Program-made: the position numbers and the translations under genes
Source: Streptomyces misionensis
GTDB taxonomy: Bacteria > Actinomycetota > Actinomycetes > Streptomycetales > Streptomycetaceae
Assembly (NCBI RefSeq): GCF_900104815.1
Contig: NZ_FNTD01000004.1
Location: 6,199,001-6,263,000, forward strand
Direction: 5' to 3'
Length of the DNA: 64,000 nt
In this document: piece by piece, positions 16,703 to 26,071 of the stretch
Numbering within the stretch: position 1 is the stretch's first letter
Layout of the letters: the number at the start of each line of letters is the position of its first letter
The notes under the pieces: generated by a model
What the model was told of the DNA's origin: nothing
What the model saw: the letters and a program-made list of their open reading frames with translations, nothing else
The model's database searches: none

Positions 16703-19700
16703 TCACCGGCCGGGAGCGCAGCGCAGGCGCAGTCCGTGGCCGACGATGCGGAAGTAGTCCCTGCCCCGGGGCGAGAGCGGATTGGGCAGCTCGAACAGCC
16801 GGCGGGACGCGGGGTCCAGAGCGGACGTCACGAGCAGGACGCGGTAGCGCGTGGTGGCGGCGTGCGCCGTCGCCGCGCGGTGCTCGGAGGCGCCCAGCTC
16901 GAACTCGTACTCCAGCTCCCCCGGGGACCCCGTCCAGGCGCCGGACAGGGCCTTCACCTCGTAGAACAGTGAGGTGTTGCGCCAGGGGACCTCGAAGTCG
17001 CAGCCGTGGGAATCCGATGCGGCCGCCGCTTCCGCGGGGCTTCCCAGCAGCGCGGCATGGCGCGAACGCCAGTGGACGACCCGGTGCCTGCGGCGCAGCC
17101 AGGCGCCCGCCACCACCTCGCCCACCAGACCGATCGCCTCCCGCTGCGCGTCAGTGGGGCGGGGGACCCCGGCGCCGCCGGTGCCGGACCCGGCGGGGCG
17201 GGCACCGCGGGCGGGCGGGGCCGGCGCCATGGGCGTGAGCCGGGCGGTCCCGGGCTGCGCCAGCAGGGCCTCGTCGACGCTTCTGTGCGCCACCTCGGCG
17301 ATCCGGGCCAACTGCTCGCGGCCCACAGGGAGCTCCGTGCCGCCGATGGTGATCGTGGGCGTGGGCGCGGCGGATCCGCCCGGACGGCGGGACGCGCCCG
17401 CGGCCAGATCCGCCGGGGACAGACCGAGCTTCGCCGCGTCGGCGGCGAGCGGCATCCCCGGGGGCCGGCCCAGCTCGCGGAAGACGGCGCGCAGCAACTG
17501 CTCGTCGGTGAGGAGCGACAGGTCGGCCAGGCCGGAGCGGTCGAGGCCGTCCTTGGCGCGCATCAGGGGCGCCTGCTGCCAGGCCGCGGGAACCGGGGCC
17601 CCGTGGACCCGGCACCACGCCCGCACCAGCGGAACGAGCCGGGGGACGAGGGCGTCGAGCCCGGCGGCGTTGGCCGCGCGGAGTTCCGCCACCGGCGTGA
17701 GGGCGGGGTCCGGCGGGCCGTCCCAGCCGTCCTCCTCGGCTCCCTGGGCGCGCAGCCACGCGCCGACGTGCCCGCGCATGACCTCCGGCGGCGGCACCCG
17801 GAACAGCGGCAGCCACGCCGGGTCGGGGGTCAGTCTCTCGAAGTGCCGGGCCACGGCGTACCCCGAGACGTCCGCGCCGCCGGCCGCCAGGGGAGCGTAG
17901 TGCTCGCGCAGCCGGTCCAGGATCGCGTCGGCGTGGGCGCGCACGAACTCGTCGAGGGCCCGCTCGTGCAGCTCGGGATGGGCCAGCGGGCGGTAGGGCG
18001 GGCCGATCGCTTCGAGTGCCGCGTTGAAGGCGGTGAAGTCCAGGCCGAGGGCGTCGCGCAGATCGGCCAGGGAGCGGTGTTCACGGGCGCGGGCCAGCAG
18101 GTCGGCCGCGGTTGCCGGCACCGCCGTCCGGTAGCGGTCGACGACGTCGAGCAGCGCTTCTTCGCAGCGGGCGCCGCGCAGCGCCCCGTCCACCTCGGCG
18201 GCCCGGGCGGGGCCCGCCGCGCAGACCAGCACGGGCCGCAACCGGCGTACCAGGGTGGCCAGTTCGCCGGTGAGGCCGCGGCGCACCTCCGCGACCTTCT
18301 GCTCGGTCGTGTCGAGGGCGAACGCGAGCGTGCGGTCGTCCACGTCGACGAGTTCGGCCGGTGGCGTGCCCAGCCGCTGCCGCACCTTCATCAGCGCCAG
18401 TTCGAGCGCGTCGTGCAGCGCGGGGCCGCCCAGGAGCTGGGCGAGGGCGGGCGCGCACGCCTGGAGTTCGCAGCGGCCGTCGTCGCCCGCCCACACCACG
18501 ACCGTGGGGTGCTCCGGGTGCGGCAGGGCCAGGGCACGCGCGGTCGGCGGGGGCGTCACCGGGGAACCGGCGACCAGGATGTCGACCTCCTCGGTCCGGG
18601 CGACGCGGACGAGGTGCAGCAGGTCCAGGAGCCCCCTGACCCGCTGCTCGCCACGGCGGGTGAAGGCGCCGGACTTCAGTTCCAGGACCAGGGCGACCAG
18701 GACGACCAGCCACTCCCTGCCGTCCGTCAGCAGGGGCCGGTCGGCCGCCGGGGTGATCGGCCGGCCGTCGCGGGCGCGGACCTGGAACTCGGTCCCGGAG
18801 AGCCTGCGCAGCGGAACGCCATGGAGCGTCAGCAGCCGCGCGACCTCCTTGCCGTGCTCGGGGGCGGTGACGAGAACGGGGTGCCCGGCGAGTTCGATCA
18901 GGGACTCCTTCAACGGGGCGGCCTCGTCGACGACGTAGACGGTATCCGCGTCCGGTTCCCCGGGCCCCTCGCCCCGCGCACCGGCCTCCTCGTCCGCCAG
19001 TGCGTGCGCGACCAGGGCGTTCGACTGCGTCACGGCCAGCCGGACCGGCTCGTCGTCGGCCCACGGCCAGGCCCCGGAGGCGGCCGTGTGCTGCCACGCC
19101 TGCCGGTAGTGCCGCTTGAAGCGGACGGCGAAGCGGGCCGGCACCTGGCCGTCGGCCAGCAGCACCCCGAGGTCCCGTACCGCCGCGGCCGCGTCGCCGG
19201 GGTCGTCCCACGCGCGCAGCCCGAGCCGGCGCAGCCGCTCCAGCGTGCGCTTCTCGCCGAGCATCCGCCGCACCGGCAGCGGGAGTTGGGGGACGAAGGG
19301 CGGCAGCTCGCTGTCGTCGCCGTACCACGCCCGGCCGGGGGCGACGAAGGAGAGGCCGCCCTCCGCGCCGTCCTCGACCGGCAGCCACGGCAGATGGCGC
19401 AGGGCGGAACTCACCGGAGTGGGCCAGGTGTGCGGGTCCGGATTCCGCTGGTGCCGGGGGCTCGGGCGGCGGACGCCGACCGTGAGCGCGTGCTGCGGCC
19501 AGGTCCGCAGCCCGTGCAGGATCAGGTCGGCGAAGCGGCGCCGGCTCGCGGCGTCGAGCCCCGCCACCGCCTCGATGCCCGGCAGGTGCGGCACCGCCCG
19601 GTCGAACGCGTAGGGCGTCTGGGGGTGCTCGCCCGACGACCATCTCCGTCGCACGTCGCACGCCCAGCCCCGGGCCACCGCGGGGGTGAGCGGGAAACGG

Positions 19701-22057
19701 TGGGCGAGGCGCCCGGGGGCGAGGTTGCGGCCCTCGGCCGCGGGGAGCGTGACCTCGTCGAGGGGCAGTCCGTCGCGGACGCCGACGCTCAGCAGGAACT
19801 CGCGCCACGGCGCGGGATCGGGCACGCGCACGGGCCAGTCCTCGGGCGGGGAGATCCAGCGCCGCCGCAGCGCGGCCAGTTCGGGGACGGTGTCGCCGCC
19901 CGAGTCCAGGAAGTCCGCGAGGAGCCTGGCGCCCTCGGTGCCCCACCGCGGCGACATCAGGCAGTCGGCCGCCTTCGCCCAGCCGCCGCCCGGCAGGGGC
20001 ACCTGGAAGCCGATGCCGGCGAGCCGTCCGCGCTGGGGCTGGCCGAGGTGCGGGTACAGGCGGTGGACGAAGACGAGCGCGTCCCGGCAGAGCGCGGACG
20101 AGGGCCGCTGGGCGAGCAGTTCGCGCAGCGCGTCCAGGACCCGGTCGGGCTGGTACCGGCGGATCAGCCGGTTGCCCTCGAAGAAGCCGCGGCCCGGCGG
20201 CCGCCAGGCGATGGCGGGGTGGGTGAAGACGAGACGTCTGCGCAGGGCCCGCAGGTCGCTCGGGACGCGGGCGGCCGGGTCGGTGCCGGGCCCCTCCGGC
20301 GCGAAGAAGACGCTCTCCTGCCTGCGGCCCGCACCGGACTCGCCCCCCAGGGTCGCGTGCAGTTCCCCGTTGTGGTCCAGGACGACGGCGCGGCCCCGCA
20401 GCTCGGCGGCCCCTTCCCACCGGAAGGCCTGCGCCAGGTCGTCGTAGAAGTCGGCCCACTCCGTGCCCACCGGCGAGGAGGTGCCGGGACGCAGCCTCGC
20501 GGCCAGGCGCTCCGCCCAGTCGGCCTTGACCCGCGCCCCCGCCCGCATGCGCCGTCCGCCGAGCAGCTCCCTGTGCAGGACGTCGATCCTGTCCTGGCGC
20601 GCGGCACCCACCGCGGGGTCCACGACCGGGGCGCCGCAGGCGGCCAGCGCCGTCGCGGTCATGACCTTCCACGGGGCCCCGTCGTCGGGCCAGGCGAAGG
20701 ACTCCCGCAGACAGCCCCATCCGTCCTCACCGGGTCCGGCGAGCGGCACCACCGCTTCGTCGGCCAGCGCGCCGTGCGCGGCGGCGTCGATCCGGTCGAG
20801 GCGGGTCCAGCACACCGCGTCGGGCACCAGGCGGACGGCGAGGGCCCGGGGCGCGTGGGCGCGCAGGCGCCGCGCGGTGTCCAGGCAGAGGGCGGCCAGC
20901 TCGTCGAGGAGGAAGTCGTTGAGCGCCACCGAGTCGTTGAGGTGCAGCCGGGCCATCCTCGTGAAGAAGGGGGCGTGCGCGTGCCCGGGGAAGGGCGCCG
21001 GGGCCTCGGCTCCCATCGGCAGGAACGTGTACAGCACGCCCGTGTCGAGATCGCGGTCGAGCGGCAGGGCGATGCCCACCCAGGCGTCGCCCCGCCAGTC
21101 GCGCCACTTCTTGTGGATCTCGTTGCCCGAGACGCTCCGCTCGATGGCGTCGCGCAGCGCGTCGGCGGCGACGCTCCCGCGCGCCAGCAGATACCGGCCC
21201 GCCTCGCCCAGGTCCACCTCGGTGAGCCGTCCGCCCACCTCCGCGGTGGCCCAGGCGGGCGGTCGCTCCGAGCGGGTCAGCACATGCCGTCCGGTCCGTC
21301 CGGCGCTGCCCCGGGTCTCCACGGTCAGGGCGGTGATCCGGTCGAGGAAGAGCAGCAGCGGGGCCTCGGCCCGCACCAGCTCCGCGACCTGGGCGAACGC
21401 GGCGCCGACGGCGTTCCGCGTGCGCAGCGGAAGCCGGACCACCGTCGAGAACCCGCGTGCGGCGAAGTCCTCGACGACGGGGTCCGCGGTGGCGGCGGGC
21501 ACCGGCAGCGCCAGCGGCGACACCTTGTCGATCACCCAGGAGGCGGCCTCGGGGTCCGCGACGAGGGCGCGCACGTCGTCCGGCGTCGCGAAGCGGAAGC
21601 AGAACCCGTCGAAGCCGGCCGAGTCCGCCCCGGATCTGGAATGGATCTCCGGCCAGTCGGTCAGCTGGAGCACGCTGCGGAACCCCAGCCCCTTGTTGCC
21701 GATGCCCTCGCCGGGCCCCTTGCCGGACAGCCCGAACTCGATGATCCGCCGGAAGTCGGCCTCGGTGAACCCGTCGCCGTCGTTCGCCACGTAGAGCGTT
21801 CCCCGGTGGTCGAGGTCCCCCTCGGGGCCGGGCGACTCCAGGTCGAGCAGGACGGCGATACGGCCCCGGCCGCCCGGGCCGAGCGCGTCGTGGCCGTTCT
21901 GGACCAGCTCCACCAGGGTGCGCCCCGCGTACTCCTGGGCCATCTCCTCGCTCAGTTCCTTGAGGCTCTCGGAGAACCGCCAGTCGCTGCCCGCCTGCCG
22001 GGCCAGCTCGATGCGGCGCCGGGACAGTGCGGTGATGGTGTCGTCGTCGATGGACAC
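16703..22057 (-). CDS. Giant GHKL ATPase (sacsin/NO VEIN-like) with C-terminal NOV_C (DUF3883) nuclease-like domain
   Basis: The 1784-residue protein starts at GTG 22057, after AAGGGGAAA. The N-terminus is a GHKL (Hsp90-type) ATPase: N-box LVELVQNGHDAL (about residues 48-59), NDGDGF, and GIGNKGLGFRSVLQLTDW, the pattern of sacsin and plant NO VEIN. A very long middle region follows, mostly helical, without repeats I can name. The last 110 residues match NOV_C/DUF3883, a PD-(D/E)XK-like fold: CDFEV (Asp about residue 1687) and FYEVKA (Glu-Val-Lys about residues 1700-1702) fit a nuclease centre. It is a single-gene unit, convergent with msrB and divergent from an ABC operon. Role unknown; domain pairing resembles bacterial anti-phage ATPase-nuclease proteins, which is inference. 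Confidence 0.85.
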   Translation of the reverse strand: MSIDDDTITALSRRRIELARQAGSDWRFSESLKELSEEMAQEYAGRTLVELVQNGHDALGPGGRGRIAVLLDLESPGPEGDLDHRGTLYVANDGDGFTEADFRRIIEFGLSGKGPGEGIGNKGLGFRSVLQLTDWPEIHSRSGADSAGFDGFCFRFATPDDVRALVADPEAASWVIDKVSPLALPVPAATADPVVEDFAARGFSTVVRLPLRTRNAVGAAFAQVAELVRAEAPLLLFLDRITALTVETRGSAGRTGRHVLTRSERPPAWATAEVGGRLTEVDLGEAGRYLLARGSVAADALRDAIERSVSGNEIHKKWRDWRGDAWVGIALPLDRDLDTGVLYTFLPMGAEAPAPFPGHAHAPFFTRMARLHLNDSVALNDFLLDELAALCLDTARRLRAHAPRALAVRLVPDAVCWTRLDRIDAAAHGALADEAVVPLAGPGEDGWGCLRESFAWPDDGAPWKVMTATALAACGAPVVDPAVGAARQDRIDVLHRELLGGRRMRAGARVKADWAERLAARLRPGTSSPVGTEWADFYDDLAQAFRWEGAAELRGRAVVLDHNGELHATLGGESGAGRRQESVFFAPEGPGTDPAARVPSDLRALRRRLVFTHPAIAWRPPGRGFFEGNRLIRRYQPDRVLDALRELLAQRPSSALCRDALVFVHRLYPHLGQPQRGRLAGIGFQVPLPGGGWAKAADCLMSPRWGTEGARLLADFLDSGGDTVPELAALRRRWISPPEDWPVRVPDPAPWREFLLSVGVRDGLPLDEVTLPAAEGRNLAPGRLAHRFPLTPAVARGWACDVRRRWSSGEHPQTPYAFDRAVPHLPGIEAVAGLDAASRRRFADLILHGLRTWPQHALTVGVRRPSPRHQRNPDPHTWPTPVSSALRHLPWLPVEDGAEGGLSFVAPGRAWYGDDSELPPFVPQLPLPVRRMLGEKRTLERLRRLGLRAWDDPGDAAAAVRDLGVLLADGQVPARFAVRFKRHYRQAWQHTAASGAWPWADDEPVRLAVTQSNALVAHALADEEAGARGEGPGEPDADTVYVVDEAAPLKESLIELAGHPVLVTAPEHGKEVARLLTLHGVPLRRLSGTEFQVRARDGRPITPAADRPLLTDGREWLVVLVALVLELKSGAFTRRGEQRVRGLLDLLHLVRVARTEEVDILVAGSPVTPPPTARALALPHPEHPTVVVWAGDDGRCELQACAPALAQLLGGPALHDALELALMKVRQRLGTPPAELVDVDDRTLAFALDTTEQKVAEVRRGLTGELATLVRRLRPVLVCAAGPARAAEVDGALRGARCEEALLDVVDRYRTAVPATAADLLARAREHRSLADLRDALGLDFTAFNAALEAIGPPYRPLAHPELHERALDEFVRAHADAILDRLREHYAPLAAGGADVSGYAVARHFERLTPDPAWLPLFRVPPPEVMRGHVGAWLRAQGAEEDGWDGPPDPALTPVAELRAANAAGLDALVPRLVPLVRAWCRVHGAPVPAAWQQAPLMRAKDGLDRSGLADLSLLTDEQLLRAVFRELGRPPGMPLAADAAKLGLSPADLAAGASRRPGGSAAPTPTITIGGTELPVGREQLARIAEVAHRSVDEALLAQPGTARLTPMAPAPPARGARPAGSGTGGAGVPRPTDAQREAIGLVGEVVAGAWLRRRHRVVHWRSRHAALLGSPAEAAAASDSHGCDFEVPWRNTSLFYEVKALSGAWTGSPGELEYEFELGASEHRAATAHAATTRYRVLLVTSALDPASRRLFELPNPLSPRGRDYFRIVGHGLRLRCAPGR

Positions 22058-22490
22058 GGCTTTCCCCTTCGGCCTCGATCGGCACGGACGGCCGGCGCCC
22101 GTGCGCCGGCCGGTCGGTCCACGGAGCATCGGGCGGGCGGCGCGGCGGGGCGGTGAGATCCGGTCAAGCCGGTGACGGGGGTTACCCGCAGGCCGCCGGC
22201 GTGCGCGGGCGTGCTCGCGGGGCGCGTCCCGGGCGCCCGGCACCGGTGCGCCGGGCCGGGCCGACCGAAAGTCGTCGACGCTCCCCGGCGATTGTCAGAC
22301 CCGGGTGGTAGCGGCGCCGGGCCGGTGCACGGCCGCCGTCGCGGCTCGTGACCGGGAGGTGAACGGGCGGCGTGATCGCCGCGGGGCGGGGAAGGCGGCC
22401 GTCTAGACTCTCCCGGCAACGGCCCGCGCCTGCCCGGCCCGTGGCCGCGAACGGGCGGAAAGCTGCCAGACCCGAAGGGTGTTCGGCGTT
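22058..22490. other. Long GC-rich intergenic region with divergent promoters
   Basis: This 433-bp spacer separates the GHKL/NOV_C gene and the OpuC-type operon, which diverge. It contains no plausible gene. A TAGACT -10-like box at 22403-22408 could serve the ABC operon. TTGTCAGAC-N8-TAGCGG at 22292-22314 partly resembles the RecA-independent DNA-damage promoter but misses two conserved bases. No riboswitch fold was recognised. Confidence 0.4.
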
Positions 22491-23606
22491 TTGATACGGA
22501 TAGATGCAGTCACGAAGAGGTACCCGGACGGCACGGTCGCGGTCGACCGGCTGTCGTTGGACACACCGGACCGCGCGATCACCGTCCTCGTCGGGCCCTC
22601 CGGCTGCGGCAAGACGACGACGCTGCGCATGATCAACCGGATGGTGGACCCCACCGAGGGCAGCATCCTGCTGGACGGTGCGGACATCCGGCAGCAGCCG
22701 GTCAACTCCCTGCGCCGCTCCATGGGTTACGTCATCCAGAACGCCGGTCTCTTCCAGCACCGCACCATCCTCGACAACATCGCCACCGTGCCCCGGCTGC
22801 TCGGCTGGAGCAAGCAGAAGGCGCGGGGCCGGGCCGCCGAGCTGATGGAGAGGGTCGGTCTGGACACCTCGCTCGCCAAGCGCTACCCGTACCAGCTCTC
22901 CGGCGGCCAGCAGCAGCGCGTCGGTGTGGCGCGGGCGCTCGCCGCCGATCCGCCGGTGCTGCTGATGGACGAGCCGTTCTCCGCCGTCGACCCGGTGGTC
23001 CGCAAGGGGCTCCAGGACGAACTGCTGCGCATCCAGGACGAGCTGGGCAAGACGATCGTCTTCGTCACGCACGACATCGACGAGGCGATCAAGCTGGGCA
23101 CCATGGTGGCCGTACTGCGCACCGGGGGCCGGCTCGCCCAGTTCGCGCCGCCCGCCGAGCTGCTCAGCGCGCCCGCCGACCCCTTCGTGGAGGACTTCCT
23201 CGGCGCCGACCGGGGCATCCGGCGGCTGTCCTTCTTCCCGTCCGACGAACTGCCGTTGCAGACCGGGCCGCTGGTCCCGCTGGGCGCCGACGCGGCGCAG
23301 CGCGGCGGCGCCCGTTCCGGGGCTCCCTACCTCCTGGTCACCGACGCCGACGGCAGACCGCTCGGCTGGGCCGAGCCCGACGGGCCCCTGGACCCGGAGC
23401 GGCTGCTCGACCACGGGCGGCCGTTCCGGCCCGGCGCCGACTCGCTGCGCACCGCGCTCGACGGGGCGGTGCTGTCGCCGACCGGCTGGGCCGTCGCGGT
23501 GGACGGGGACGGGCGCGCCGTGGGTGTCGTCTCGCAGCAGGTCATCGGGGAGGCGATCCGCGCGGCGCACGGCCGGGCGGGCGCCGGGGTGAAGGCCGCG
23601 CGATGA
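22491..23606 (+). CDS. OpuCA/ProV-type osmolyte ABC transporter ATPase
   Basis: The 371-residue protein has Walker A GPSGCGKTTTLRMINRM, signature LSGGQQQRVGVARALAADPP, Walker B LLMDEPFSAVDP and switch THDIDEAIKLG, the last typical of the glycine betaine/carnitine/choline ATPases. Residues 275-365 form a degenerate CBS-like sensor region (PYLLVTDADGRPLGWAEPDG, then VAVDGDGRAVGVVSQQVIGE). I choose TTG 22491 (MIRIDAVTKRYPDG) because GAAGGG lies 11 nt upstream and the family starts there; GTG 22479 is possible but its ribosome site would be too close. First gene of a four-gene importer. Confidence 0.88.
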   Translation: MIRIDAVTKRYPDGTVAVDRLSLDTPDRAITVLVGPSGCGKTTTLRMINRMVDPTEGSILLDGADIRQQPVNSLRRSMGYVIQNAGLFQHRTILDNIATVPRLLGWSKQKARGRAAELMERVGLDTSLAKRYPYQLSGGQQQRVGVARALAADPPVLLMDEPFSAVDPVVRKGLQDELLRIQDELGKTIVFVTHDIDEAIKLGTMVAVLRTGGRLAQFAPPAELLSAPADPFVEDFLGADRGIRRLSFFPSDELPLQTGPLVPLGADAAQRGGARSGAPYLLVTDADGRPLGWAEPDGPLDPERLLDHGRPFRPGADSLRTALDGAVLSPTGWAVAVDGDGRAVGVVSQQVIGEAIRAAHGRAGAGVKAAR

Positions 23607-24256
23607 ACGGCTTCTTCGACCTGCCGAGCGACCTCCAGCACAGCTACCTCGGGCTCGTCGGCCTGCATCTGCGCGAGGCGCTGCTGCCGGTGCTGGCCGG
23701 GCTGCTGATCGCGCTGCCCGTCGCCCAGCTGTGCGCGCGGTTCCGCTGGATCTACCCGCCCGTGCTCGGCCTCACCACCGTGCTCTACTCGATCCCCTCG
23801 CTGGCCTTCTTCGTCGTTCTCATCGACTACTTCGGGCAGAGCGAGACCACGGTGATGATCCCGCTCGCCGTCTACAGCCTGGTGGTGCTGGTGCCCGGGA
23901 TCGTGGACGGCGTCCGCTCGGTGCCGAGGGAGACCCTGGCCGCCGCCGAGGCGATGGGCTTCGGCCCGCTGCGCCGCTACCTCCAGGTCCAACTGCCCAT
24001 CGCCGCACCGGCGATCATCGCCGGGCTGCGGGTGGCGGTCGTCTCCAGCCTGTCCCTGGTCAGCGTCGGCATGCTGATCGGCAACCAGGGCGCCCTCGGC
24101 AACATGCTCTACGACGCCAACACCTACCACCGGCCCGCCCTGGCCGTTAACTCGGTGCTGACCACGGCGGTGCTGGGCATCCTCGCCGACGCCCTGCTGG
24201 TCCTCCTGCGCCGGCTGCTGACCCCCTGGATGCCGAGGAAGGGCGCCACCCGGTGA
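23603..24256 (+). CDS. OpuCB/ProW-type osmolyte ABC permease
   Basis: The 217-residue integral membrane protein has about five to six spans and the permease EAA-type loop ETLAAAEAMGFGPLRRYLQV (about residues 111-130), which docks to the ATPase. TVLYSIPSLAFFVVLIDYFG is typical of OpuCB/YehW. Its ATG overlaps the TGA of the ATPase gene (ATGA), so translation is coupled. Confidence 0.9.
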   Translation: MNGFFDLPSDLQHSYLGLVGLHLREALLPVLAGLLIALPVAQLCARFRWIYPPVLGLTTVLYSIPSLAFFVVLIDYFGQSETTVMIPLAVYSLVVLVPGIVDGVRSVPRETLAAAEAMGFGPLRRYLQVQLPIAAPAIIAGLRVAVVSSLSLVSVGMLIGNQGALGNMLYDANTYHRPALAVNSVLTTAVLGILADALLVLLRRLLTPWMPRKGATR

Positions 24257-24921
24257 ACGTACTCGACTTCGCGCACTCGTTCTTCGGCGACCCCGCCCAC
24301 TGGCACGGCTACGACGGCATCCCGACCCGGCTCGTCGAGCACCTCACCTACTCGCTGGAGGCCCTGCTCATCGCCGCCGCGGTCGCGCTGCCGGTGGGCC
24401 TGGTCACCGGCCACTACGGCCGGGGCGGCAACGCGCTCGCGCTGATCGCCACCGCGGGCCGCGCGCTGCCCAGCTTCGGGCTGCTGGTGCTGATGTTCAT
24501 CTGGCTCGGCTTCGGGCTGGTGCCGGTGATGATCCCGCTGGTGGTGCTCGCCGTGCCGCCGATCCTGGTCACCACCTACGAGGCGATGCGCTCCGTCGAC
24601 CCGTCCCCGGTGGACGCCGCCCGGGGGATGGGGATGTCGGAGGCCCGGGTGCTGTTCCAGGTGGAGGTGCCCGTCGCGCTGCCGCTGATCCTCTCCGGGC
24701 TGCGCACGGCGGCCATCCAGATCATCTCCACCGCCACCATCGCCGCGTACGTCAGCCTCGGCGGCCTCGGCCGCTACATCATCGACGGCCTGTACCAGCG
24801 CGACTACGAGAAGGTCGTGGGCGGTGCCACCCTCGTCGCCGCGCTGGCCCTGGCCACCCTCGCGCTCTTCTGGGCGGTGTCCCGGCTCACGGTGTCCCGG
24901 GGGGTGCGCGGAAGCGCCTGA
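24253..24921 (+). CDS. OpuCD/YehY-type osmolyte ABC permease
   Basis: The 222-residue permease begins with GTG inside the GTGA overlap with the previous gene. After a short periplasmic start (SFFGDPAHWHGYDGIPTRL) come about six spans, with the EAA loop SPVDAARGMGMSEARVLFQV near residue 120. Together with the preceding permease it forms the heterodimeric channel of a glycine-betaine/choline-type importer. Confidence 0.9.
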   Translation: MNVLDFAHSFFGDPAHWHGYDGIPTRLVEHLTYSLEALLIAAAVALPVGLVTGHYGRGGNALALIATAGRALPSFGLLVLMFIWLGFGLVPVMIPLVVLAVPPILVTTYEAMRSVDPSPVDAARGMGMSEARVLFQVEVPVALPLILSGLRTAAIQIISTATIAAYVSLGGLGRYIIDGLYQRDYEKVVGGATLVAALALATLALFWAVSRLTVSRGVRGSA

Positions 24922-25050
24922 ACCGACGGTGACCGCGGTCACCGTCGGGGGATCCGCGCGTGCGATCGCGGCGCGGTCTTCATCAAGAATGGATTACGAG
25001 ACAGCGGTGCGCGGTTGACTCGGCGTCAAGCGGCTGGATTGGATCAGGTG

Positions 25051-26007
25051 GTGACTTCCACAACCGACATCAGCAGGTCCATGCGGAGGAACCGGGGCGC
25101 GGCGGTGGTCGCCCTCGCGGCGGCGACGGCCCTGCTGGCAGGCTGCTCCTCCCACTCCGGAAAGTCCGACCCCCTGTCGGGCGGCAAGGCGAGCGGCGGC
25201 GAAGTGGTCGTCGGCTCCAACAACTTCCCCGAGAGCACCCTGCTCGCCGACATCTACGGCGAAGCCCTCAAGGCCAAGGGGATCAAGGTCACGTACAAGC
25301 CGAACATCGGCAGCCGGGAGACCACCTACGGCCTGCTGAAGAACGGCTCCCTCTCGGTGCTGCCCGAGTACAACGGCGCGCTGCTGGCCTACCTCGACCC
25401 CAAGGCGACGCCGAAGAGCGCCGAGGGGACCACGGCCGCCATCAAGACGAAACTGGACGCCAAGCTGACCCTGCTGGAGCCCTCGGCGGCCGAGGACAAG
25501 GACTCGCTGGCGGTCAACGCCGCCACCGCGCGCAAGTACCACCTCACCGAGAAGTCCACCATCGCGGACCTGAAGGGCGTCGCGAAGGACCTGGTGATCG
25601 GCGGCTCGCCGGAGTTCCAGACCCGGCAGCAGGGCCTGGTGGGCCTGAAGTCCGTCTACGGCCTCGACTTCAAGTCCTTCAAGGCGCTGGACGCGGGCGG
25701 CACGCTCACCCAGACCGCCCTGAAGAAGGACGACGTCCAGGTCGCCGACATCTTCAGCACCGACCCGACCATCGCCAAGGAGAAGTTCGTCGCCCTCAAG
25801 GACCCGGAGAACCTCTTCGGCTTCCAGAACGTGCAGCCGCTCGTCGTCAAGAGCGCCGTGTCCCAGAAGGGCGTGGACGCGCTGAACGCCGTCTCTGCCA
25901 AGCTCGACACCGCGACCCTGCTGGACCTGGACGCGCAGGTGCAGAACCAGCGCAAGGACCCGCTGGACGTCGCGAAGACCTGGCTGAAGTCGGCCGGGCT
26001 CGGCTGA
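25051..26007 (+). CDS. OpuCC/OpuAC-type osmolyte-binding lipoprotein
   Basis: The 318-residue precursor has a basic N-terminus (SMRRNRGAAV) and a lipobox LLAGC, so it is anchored outside the membrane. The mature part matches OpuAC-type binding proteins: VVVGSNNFPESTLLADIYGE, YKPNIGSRETTYGLLKNGSL and LPEYNGALLAYLDPKATPKS. It captures quaternary ammonium osmolytes for the two permeases. I use GTG 25051; ATG 25081 and GTG 25048 are alternatives. A 129-bp gap separates it from the permease gene. A strong terminator follows 14 bp after the stop. Confidence 0.9.
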   Translation: MTSTTDISRSMRRNRGAAVVALAAATALLAGCSSHSGKSDPLSGGKASGGEVVVGSNNFPESTLLADIYGEALKAKGIKVTYKPNIGSRETTYGLLKNGSLSVLPEYNGALLAYLDPKATPKSAEGTTAAIKTKLDAKLTLLEPSAAEDKDSLAVNAATARKYHLTEKSTIADLKGVAKDLVIGGSPEFQTRQQGLVGLKSVYGLDFKSFKALDAGGTLTQTALKKDDVQVADIFSTDPTIAKEKFVALKDPENLFGFQNVQPLVVKSAVSQKGVDALNAVSAKLDTATLLDLDAQVQNQRKDPLDVAKTWLKSAGLG

Positions 26008-26021
26008 CGCCGGTCCGACGC

Positions 26022-26060
26022 ACGGGGGGCGCGGCCGAGGATCTCGGCCGCGCCCCCCGT
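26022..26060. terminator. Bidirectional terminator, 18-bp perfect stem
   Basis: ACGGGGGGCGCGGCCGAG (26022-26039) and its exact complement (26043-26060) enclose a 3-nt loop, GAT. TTTCC follows on the plus strand. The hairpin lies between the convergent osmolyte-binding gene and terB and probably ends both transcripts. Confidence 0.85.
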
Positions 26061-26071
26061 TTCCGTCTCGC

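Noticed and set aside
17006..22156. A 1716-codon open frame on the plus strand opposite the GHKL/NOV_C gene
   Set aside because: High-GC antisense shadow: Arg/Gly/Gln/His-rich, no domains, while the minus strand has clear motifs and codon bias.
22292..22314. TTGTCAGAC-N8-TAGCGG as a second DNA-damage promoter
   Set aside because: Two conserved -35-side bases and the last -10 base differ, and it would drive the osmolyte importer from about 180 bp away, which makes little sense.
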